This document shows, in pieces, positions 58,601 to 64,000 of a stretch of DNA of 64,000 nt. Position 1 is the first letter of the stretch, and each line of letters opens with the position of its first letter. Position numbers and translations under genes: made by a program. This DNA comes from Lytechinus variegatus (taxonomy: Eukaryota > Echinodermata > Echinoidea > Temnopleuroida > Toxopneustidae), in NCBI RefSeq assembly GCF_018143015.1, contig NC_054750.1:6493501-6557500 (forward strand), written 5' to 3'. A model generated the notes under the pieces. The model worked only from the letters and a program-made list of their open reading frames with translations, did not search any database and had not been told where the DNA came from.

Positions 58601-61600
58601 TCTGTTTGTAAGCCATTTACATTGCAATTATTATGACCTTGGTCATCAGATGATGACATGCCCACACACAATGTATGCAGTTCCATGACTTTTCTCCAGT
58701 GGAAAATCTGCACGTTGAGCTAAACCTAAAACTTAACCTCCTAGTCCAAATAAAACCTAATCCTTACCTTTACATTATTCTGAGTCAACAACTCTATTAC
58801 AATGCTAACTTTAACCCTTTGCCCTCTGAGATTAAAAACACAGCAAATGTCACAGGAGCAAATGTCGGGTCACAATGTATGCACCTCTCCACTCCCTGGG
58901 GAGCATTCAAACAAGACTCAATTGCTAGGCATACTAAACAGGCTTTCACATCCTACCGGGTACCCATTTAACATCTTGGTGGAGAGTGGCAAAGTGTCAA
59001 CTGCTGCCTTGCAAAAGGATGCTAGGCCATGGTGGGATTCGAACACGACCCTCTAATTACAAGGTGAGAATATGAACTGCTACATAAATAAGGCTTGTAT
59101 AGACATTGCAACATGCAACAAAGTATATAAAAAAAATAAACTTCTGATAACTTTCTTTAATCTTTGATGGACTTTCCTCAAACCTTCACCAATATTTTTG
59201 GCATGATGTTTTTTTTGTATCATATTTTGCGTTTTAACTTTCGTTAGGGTGAACTTCCCCCTAAAACCATGGTCAAAGTTAGCCTGCATATACAAACTCA
59301 AATTTGACACTTTACCAAAAAATCTGGGGAATGTTTCATGAAAGTTGCCAGCACTGAAAAGTTATCATCTGACAGTTACCAAAGTAACAGTCAGGCAACT
59401 GTAATTCTCAGCAAATTAAGAACATGGATAGCTATCAGATCTGCCATCTTGGGCCTGTTGTAGAAAGAATTCAGTTTAAATGCAATTAAAAAAAATCAAG
59501 TGCAAGGCCTGAATGAGTGCTTTTAATTTGTTGAAAATTAAGTTGCAATTGATTTTTGGAGCTGCGTTTGATTATAACTCTTTACGCAGCGGGCCCCATG
59601 TCAGATGATGAATAATAACTGAGTGACCATCAGAATTCCATTTTTTTCCATAGGCTGGCTTACCATTCGAAAGGTTGGAAAGACCTGAAGGAGTTAAGTG
59701 AAGGATCCATAGCAGCAAAGTCCCAGAAACGCACATCAAAGTCATACCCACCGGTCACAAGCCTAGAACCTGATGGATCCAGAGCTACAGCAGATACCTG
59801 TTCAGGAGGCGTAACACAAGCAGATAATAATAATTATGATAATCAACATGCTTAATACAATGTTTTGTATTTACTATGCATTATTACCCGACTTTAACAC
59901 AGCTACCCTGATCGGGAGATCGAGCATTCAAGGAATTCCTTTCTACTAGGTACCCATTTACTACACCTGGGTGGAGACTGGAGAGTAAGGCAAATGAGGA
60001 TAAACATCTTGCCAAAGGATGCGAGTAATACAGTGGGATTTGAAAGATTCTAATTGATTCCAATTTTTTTGTACATGGTCACACTGATTAGATGACTGAT
60101 ATCTGAAATTATTCCAGTGTCCACTTCCATGAAAAAAACCTTCAGACTTCAATACACAGATGTGTCATAGTTCAGTCATTTGTATCCCTTGACTGAACAC
60201 ATATCCAGTCAAAGGTCATGGTCAAATGTCACGTAAATTTCAACTCTTCCCAATCAAGGGGTTTCACCATTGCACCAATCTTAAAACAATATGACTCCGA
60301 ACAAGCAAAGATTTGCATCTTTTCACAATCTATTTGTTACCCTGTTAGCTTTCTCCTACTGGTTTCTGCAGGCTTCTTCAGGCTACCACTGACTCACTGT
60401 AGATGGTCATGTCTGCAGTGCGACAGTCCGAGAGAATCAGAATGTACGTAGGAGATCATTCATATTGCCCACCATCTCTGTTCATAGAATGTGCCCGGCT
60501 CATCTGCATTTGCTTCCTTGGCAATGTAATACATTCCCATCGTCTCCGATTGTTGCACTGCCAATACTCAATCTACCTCACCTACAGCAAGTCAGCATTA
60601 TCTTGAAGAAGCATGCAGAAACCAGTAGGAGATAGCTAACTAAGTAACAATAAATTGATCGCAAAAAGAAGATATTCTCTGCTTGGTAGAACATCATCAA
60701 CCTGATGACTTAGAACCTAGATAAATTATACTCACAGATTTATTGCCGTGATTCAGCACTATCTCATGGGTTGCAGGAATCTTTTTCTCTGGAGGCTTAA
60801 AAATTACAAGAAATAAAAATAAAATGCAAAATGCAAATACTTCAAAGCTTAAACTGAATTTGTTGATTTATTCATTCATTGCGACCATCACAGTTGGATT
60901 ATTGACAATAATAAAAATGGCACAATTAGATACACAGTCACACATACAATTTACAGGCAAAATACAAATTGTGTTGCACAATATTTATGTTCTGAAATAG
61001 TCCCATCATAAAGTCATTGAGGTTATTATTCATTGTGTCTAAATTCATAGAGACCTACATATCAAGATTCTACAACTAGCAGATGGTCTAATTCTCGGAT
61101 CTTCTAAAACCAACATGGCTAAACCACTTCGTCTACCTTGACAGGTACCATGGCAACAACTACAAGTACAAGAATAAAAACTATCAAGGATCTAGCTGTT
61201 TTTACAATCATTTCAAAGATATTGGTCTCACCAAGTTGTCTTCATCATCATCTTCGTAATCCTCATCGTCGTCATCATCATCGTCATCATCACTCTCTGT
61301 GGCGGCTTTGTTTGAGGTCGAAGGTCGGCTAAACCCTGGAGGTAATGGTGGACCTAGGTGAAAATTCAATTGGGTGGATAATCAGAGACAGAAAGCAAAA
61401 CAGATCATATCTAAATGCTGCCGATTTTTTCTATCTATCAATTACAAGATGATTTAATAAAGTCAATCTGAGTAACAGAGAAATCAGAGAAAAGGTCATA
61501 CATTGTTGGATTCACATTAACTGAGAAGACATGCTTTAATTTTTTTTCTATGAAAAATAAATACCTTGGTCACAGCATACAATTAAAAAGGGTATGATCA

Positions 61601-62881
61601 TAAAGTAATTTATCTTACCAATCATGTCATCATCATCATCATCTCCATCACTGTCAGCTTGCTTCGATTTATTTGCAGTTTTCTGGACAAATCGTTTCGT
61701 GGGGTCATCCACTTCAGCATCACTATCATCATTGTCTCCACTATCAACCTTGCTTTTACTCTTAGAGATTTCTTGTGCTGTTCTTCGAGTTTGTTCAAAC
61801 ATTTTGTCAAGATCGAATGTTCTTGCTTTCTTACCTACCAAGAAAATGAAATATCAGAGAGCATCTTTATCAGTACCAATTTTTCATGGCTATATGTGAA
61901 TGATTGAATGAATGGATGGATGGATGAATGCATTAATGAATGAATTTATAATCCAAAAGCATCAAAGAAAGGATATGTGACCATGCACAGCAAAACCCAC
62001 AAAAAGTTGCCAGAAGTTGATTTGCAGTTAAATATCCCTCCGGAAAGAGGGGATTTCTTACCTTTAGAATTTAATTATAAAACTCACTAGTATATAACTT
62101 GCTAATATTGAATAGCCCTCATGACAAAGAGAAGTACATGTGGTACATGTGCACATTCATAGAATGTTACTTTTGAGAATAGAGAGAGAGAGCAAAGTTG
62201 ACAACTTTTGTGGGTTTTTGCAATGCCTGGACACATATGTTGACAATTTCTATCACATCTTCAGAAATTTATTTTTATATATACCTGCTCCTAGAGTAAA
62301 CAAATTGAATTAAAACTGACCTTAGGTAAAGTTATTAATTCATATCACTAACACAAATAATTATGAATTATTGACAGCCCACGCAGTAAGCCATTAGAAG
62401 GGCGGGGCAAATATCTGGAACAGTAGAAGTAATGCCAGTAATACAGAAATTTTAGGGCAGTGAGGCATTTTAGGTGGGCACCCTCAATAAATTTATCTTG
62501 CACTAACGTAAAGGCCGATTATCAGTAAGGTATTTTCCTTTATTACAACTTTCACCATATCAATTTAAAGTATTATATCATAGTGACTATTAGACCAGTA
62601 AAAAAGAAAAGAAAAAAAGGGCATTATATGTACTAGTACCATGACTAATAGTTTAAGCTAATACAGGTAGGTCTAACTCTGCTATCAGTATGATTCTACT
62701 TTGGATGTTTCCTTACCAAATCCTGAAAATCCCATTAGTTTGGCCATGTCTGGTTCCTGAGCGTGAGATCCTTCTGAGCTTGAAGAGGCATTTTGTCTTG
62801 AAGTTTGCATATGAGAAGAAGACAGCTTTTCTGCAGACTTCTTTTCTGCAGATGCCTTTTTCTGCTGATCCCAACGTGCAG
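43669..62881 (-). CDS. WDR70: WD repeat-containing protein 70 (WDR70), sixteen exons, N-terminus unresolved
   Basis: WDR70 is a nuclear WD40-propeller protein; in yeast and human it has been linked to CRL4-dependent H2B ubiquitination at DNA breaks. Exons in gene order are 62881-62717, 61834-61619, 61353-61232, 60795-60736, 59797-59664, 58557-58404, 57794-57718, 57298-57121, 56404-56305, 55802-55718, 55173-55038, 54413-54313, 53835-53756, 52032-51904, 44459-44291 and 43777-43669. Phases join throughout and give 670 residues plus stop (human 654). GFSGFGKKARTFDLDKMFEQTRRTA is the family signature (split here by an intron after GFSGFG). An Asp/Glu-rich linker follows with GPPLPPGFSRP, then the propeller (SGSRLVTGGYDFDVRFWDF, QDGSIQLWDM, GGDDTMKSWDLR, VVRCMWHPKLNQI). 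The C-terminus is acidic then basic (WAKKAKLDSASKK). The first exon listed opens in mid-codon, so an upstream exon exists. The intron before the last two exons is 7.4 kb, inflated by a 5.8-kb element. Confidence 0.95.
43993..44148. repeat. TTTCATGAAAG-type hairpin repeat
   Basis: CTATGAAAGTTGTC at the left is inverted at the right as GACAACTTTCATGAAACATC; inside, GTCAGCACTGACAATTTAGT is itself palindromic with TCAGTGCTGACAAC. It lies in the last WDR70 intron. Confidence 0.6.
44707..44936. mobile_element. MITE with TTACAAAGAGTTATGATTG ends, copy 1
   Basis: The right end inverted reads CTTACAAAGAGTTATGATTG; the left is the eroded CTTACAAACCATAGGGTTAT. The core contains TTCTCCTTTGTTTACAAAGG and CATTTTGCAAATTTCCTGTA, both repeated exactly in the copy at 56625-56877. 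Confidence 0.65.
45071..46180 (+). repeat. Left inverted arm of the 5.8-kb element
   Basis: It matches the inverse of about 49790-50896. Conserved blocks include ATATATGACGTCACTACAAA, GCATATCATTAGTTTTGGAG and CAAAATCGTGTCCAACGG. The arms differ at scattered single bases, indicating that they have diverged somewhat since insertion or since their last homogenisation. Confidence 0.85.
46390..48960 (+). repeat. Array of about twelve 210-bp units in two variants
   Basis: The anchor TTTTCGAGCCCCCATTGAGG recurs at 46833, 47043, 47252, 47461, 47671, 47881, 48091, 48301 and 48511, with diverged forms at about 46430, 46627 and 48722. The spacing is 210 bp for the central units and 204-211 at the edges. 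After the shared half, each unit carries tail A (CTGGTACCATAAAGCCTACC ... ACCCGCCCCTTTTACG) or tail B (GTTGGCATATTGGAACATAC ... CCATATTTTACC). The order, left to right, is B A B A A B A B B A B A. Inner units are nearly identical and edge units are diverged. Confidence 0.9.
48965..49360 (-). repeat. Two inverted, diverged array units at the right side
   Basis: Here the unit appears on the opposite strand: TATAGCAGAAATGCCCTTTT with GAATGGGGGCTC, and a second at about 49200-49345 (AGGCAGAAACACTG, TATATGTAGCTGATAGAGAAAA). The inverted arms of the element therefore originally included array units on both sides, and only the left side was amplified. Confidence 0.75.
49790..50896 (-). repeat. Right inverted arm of the 5.8-kb element
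   Basis: It is the inverse counterpart of 45071-46180. Open frames of 60-70 codons occur at mirrored places in both arms because of the inversion and are not evidence for a gene. Confidence 0.85.
51219..51787. mobile_element. TTAA element, family 3, copy 2 (left end eroded)
   Basis: The right end GGTGGACTTATCCT abuts TTAA (51788-51791). The left end begins near AAAAGTCCATCCTACAAATA with no TTAA preserved. It shares CATATGAGAGT/CTCATTTGCATACTGACC and the CATAATTTTCTCATTTTA block with the complete copy at 37843-38431. Confidence 0.7.
52068..52143 (-). pseudogene. Broken partial duplicate of a WDR70 exon (5' part)
   Basis: It repeats the first 60-65 bases of the exon at 52032-51904: a plausible acceptor (CCCTGTAG) then CTGTCATGTCGAGGAGAGGG and the codons for CAGGAAATCATGGCTTATAAG. 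Three bases are missing (GACGTAAC versus GACATCGTAAC), which keeps frame, but there is no splice donor. Inclusion would run on into intron sequence. The functional exon is the downstream one. Confidence 0.75.
53554..53715. repeat. TTTCATGAAACG-type hairpin repeat
   Basis: GGGGGGCGTTTCATCAATAT at the left, ACTTGTCGGATAAAACGTCC and TTTCATGAAACGCTCCCC at the right. The core TCTGACAAGTTGTCAGATCT is a perfect short palindrome. It lies beside the WDR70 exon 53835-53756, about 40 bp from its donor. Confidence 0.65.
55886..56068. mobile_element. Inverted-repeat element with TACACCATGTATTCTTT ends
   Basis: TACACCATGTATTCTTTCTT at the left is mirrored by AAAGAATACATGGTGTATCA at the right; GGGCAATTGGTGGTCGTGAA pairs with TTCATGACCAACAATTGCCC. 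A related single arm lies at 21985-22050 (AAACCATGTATCTTTCTTGG). It begins about 85 bp upstream (in gene sense) of a WDR70 exon. Confidence 0.7.
56147..56252. mobile_element. Fragment of TTAA family 3
   Basis: TTAA is followed by ACGTCAAGTCCACTCAAGAA, then GAAAAATCAAACAAGC and GAAAATTTCATCAATATC, matching the left third of the family 3 element. The remainder is absent. Confidence 0.6.
56625..56877. mobile_element. MITE with TTACAAAGAATTATGATTG ends, copy 2
   Basis: AAGAGTTGCAAATGATCCGA at the left and its approximate inverse (TTGGATCAATCATAATTCTT) at the right; the core matches the copy at 44707-44936 over about 150 bp. Both copies are in WDR70 introns and in the same orientation. Confidence 0.7.
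56935..57048 (-). pseudogene. Broken partial duplicate of a WDR70 exon (3' part)
   Basis: It repeats the last 90 or so bases of the exon 57298-57121 plus adjoining intron, 163 bp away. GGTCTCTTCATATCCCAAAG, GACACCCTGCTCTGATAAGC and GGCATCTCTGCTATATAGGC match with several substitutions. The donor GTAAG has become CTAAG and no acceptor is present, so it cannot be used as an exon. The real exon keeps an intact donor and matches WDR70 (GCQDGSIQLWDM). Confidence 0.8.
57436..57670. repeat. CCTAACC-containing repeat family, copy 1
   Basis: It contains ACATTTGCTCTGGTGACGAT, AACAACCTAACCTCC, TAACCTAATCATTACCTTTA and CCTAAGCCCTCTGAGATATT. The same order of blocks recurs at 58640-58880, and a reverse-oriented relative at 58140-58345. 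Confidence 0.6.
58140..58345. repeat. CCTAACC-containing repeat family, reverse copy
   Basis: A run of TTAGGGTTAGGTTTAAGG-like units on the plus strand ends in GGAGCAAAAGTCGCTAGGGC, the counterpart of the CAAATGTC end in the other copies. The degenerate TTAGG units superficially resemble telomere repeats. Confidence 0.55.
58640..58880. repeat. CCTAACC-containing repeat family, copy 2
   Basis: AACTTAACCTCCTAGTCC, AACCTAATCCTTACCTTTAC and TTTGCCCTCTGAGATT align with copy 1 at 57436-57670, followed by CACAGGAGCAAATGTCGGGT. Confidence 0.6.
58940..59065 (-). mobile_element. tRNA-derived SINE fragment
   Basis: The minus strand carries GTGTTCGAATCCCACCATGG (a perfect B box, GTTCGAATCC), then TTTTGCAAGGCAGCAG, CACTCTCCACCAAGA and GGGTACCCGGTAGGATGTGA, in the order of the SINE at 7492-7762. 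The A-box part is not clear. Confidence 0.65.
59108..59262. mobile_element. Fragment of TTAA family 1
   Basis: TAATCTTTGATGGACTTTCC, CAAACCTTCACCAATATTTT and AGGGTGAACTTCCCCCT match the right end of family 1 elements; the left part and the terminal TTAA are lost. Confidence 0.6.
59880..60050 (-). mobile_element. tRNA-derived SINE, truncated
   Basis: The minus strand carries CATCCTTTGGCAAGATGTTT, CCACCCAGGTGTAGTAAATG and GGTACCTAGTAGAAAGGAAT, the body and 3' part of the SINE at 7492-7762. Confidence 0.7.
60347..60643. mobile_element. 297-bp element with 36-bp inverted ends
   Basis: TTAGCTTTCTCCTACTGGTT with TCTGCAGGCTTCTTCA at the left is inverted at the right as TGAAGAAGCATGCAGA with AACCAGTAGGAGATAGCTAA. 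The interior is unique in the window and non-coding. Confidence 0.75.
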
Positions 62882-62989
62882 CTAAAATGAGAGGTACATA
62901 TACATCATTTTTTTTTAATATAGTATCAGAGTTTGAGGGGAAAATAACTTTGCAATGAAACAGGGAATTCAAAAGCTGTAATTTTCATC

Positions 62990-63618
62990 AAATAAAAGAG
63001 AAATAAGAAGACAATAATAAAGGCTGACATTTTTTGTAAATACTTGATAAAGTACACATCAGACAAAATGTAAGAATAATACAGCAAGGAATTAAAATTA
63101 AAATCGGATGTAAAATAAGAAAGTTATGACATTTCAAAGTTTCGCTTATTTTTAACAAAATAGTTATATGAACGAGCCAGTTACATTCAAATGAGAGAGT
63201 TGATGATGTCACTCACTCACTTTGTCTTTTGTTTTTTATTGTTTGAATTATACAATATTTCAATTTTTATGAATTTGATGATTAGGACCTCCTTGCCTGA
63301 AGCACAAAATGTAAACATAATGGAATTCCACTTGTTCAGGGAGGAATGAAACTTCATTTCACATGACAATGATGAGAAAATCAGAATATTTCATATTTCA
63401 TATAATAAAATACAAAAGAAATAGTGAGTGATGTCATCAGTTCCCTCATTTGCATACCGACCGAGATGTGCATTTAACTGTTTTGTGAAATGAAGCGAAA
63501 CTTTAAAATGACACAACTTTCTTATTTTACATCCAATTTTGATGAAATTTTCAGTGTTATGCTTGTTGATTTTTCTCTTTTCATTCAAATCAAGTTTTTG
63601 TTGCAGTGGACTTGTCCT
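62990..63618. mobile_element. TTAA element, family 3, copy 3 (left end eroded)
   Basis: The right end GCAGTGGACTTGTCCT abuts TTAA (63619-63622). Internal blocks shared with 37843-38431 include AAAATCGGATGTAAAATAAG, CAAAGTTTCGCTTATTTTTA and AACGAGCCAGTTACATTCAA. The left terminus is lost. It lies upstream of the first recognised WDR70 exon. Confidence 0.75.
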
Positions 63619-63817
63619 TTAAGCATCACAATATCACCATTTTGTAAGCAGAAATCATCAAAAATGTGACTTAAATTTTGTACTGATTCCATAGCATTTT
63701 GCCATCAATCTGATATAAAATTGGCATTGAGTTTTTGTTTAAATCTCCACAAAATCTTTGGTGGCGAAATTAGGTCACACTTTTTCTGAACGGTTTACCA
63801 GCACAGCCCACATTCAC

Positions 63818-63900
63818 CGATCAGAATAGAATTTTGAGATCGCAATACCGGCGAAAGCCGAAACCCCTTGTCCTTGACCTACTTTTACATTTTCGTCCAT
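63818..63900 (-). CDS. Candidate first exon upstream of WDR70 (uncertain)
   Basis: On the minus strand an ATG opens a 27-codon frame (MDENVKVGQGQGVSAFAGIA...) ending at a GT donor (GATCG|GTGAAT). Its position suits a WDR70 first exon. However, it ends after two bases of a codon, while the next WDR70 exon (62881-62717) needs one, so the two do not join in frame as written. Either the true first exon lies beyond 64000, a one-base sequence error exists, or this frame is chance. Confidence 0.25.
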
Positions 63901-64000
63901 GATTTTATAGTTTACGATCTTGCCGCACCGTCAATATTTCTTGAAATGGTTTTGTATAAATTATTAATATTTTGTGAACAAAATTAAGCATGATGAATAT

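Overview
The window is animal nuclear DNA. Genes are split by GT-AG introns, the introns are AT-rich, and short inverted-repeat transposons and tRNA-derived SINEs are dense. The protein sequences and the repeat types (several TTAA-flanked miniature elements, hairpins ending in TTTCATAAAG, elements carrying GCGCTTCGCGCTC motifs) suggest a marine invertebrate deuterostome, most likely a sea urchin. The species call is inference; the gene calls rest on exon-by-exon reading with phase checks.

Four conserved housekeeping genes are present. Positions 1203-16447 (minus strand) hold nine exons of the sterol carrier protein x thiolase; its 3' end runs off the left edge. Positions 18967-24080 (plus) hold a complete six-exon mitochondrial ferredoxin of the FDX2 type. 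Positions 28586-33588 (plus) hold a complete five-exon ALG2 mannosyltransferase. Positions 43669-62881 (minus) hold sixteen exons of WDR70, with the extreme N-terminus unresolved. SCPx and FDX2 are divergent about 2.5 kb apart; ALG2 and WDR70 are convergent. The genes serve separate cellular jobs (peroxisomal lipid oxidation, Fe-S cluster assembly, N-glycan assembly in the ER, and a nuclear WD40 protein), so nothing suggests an operon or cluster.

The rest is mobile DNA. The most notable element is a 5.8-kb insertion at 45071-50896 in a WDR70 intron. It has inverted arms of about 1.1 kb, a perfect 6-bp target duplication (AAACTG) and a core array of 210-bp units in two interspersed variants, the last two units being inverted. 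A second large element, at 13499-15892 in SCPx intron 1, is a near-perfect palindrome with an 8-bp target duplication. Between ALG2 and WDR70 (38.4-42.8 kb) lie relics of an integrase-core element and of a PIF/Harbinger transposon whose YRLSRA/VVENAFG transposase segment has been locally multiplied.

A recurring theme is local tandem copying of exon edges: the 3' splice site and start of SCPx exon 7 occur five times, and two WDR70 exons each have a broken partial copy beside them. No rRNA gene, functional tRNA gene or CRISPR array was seen.
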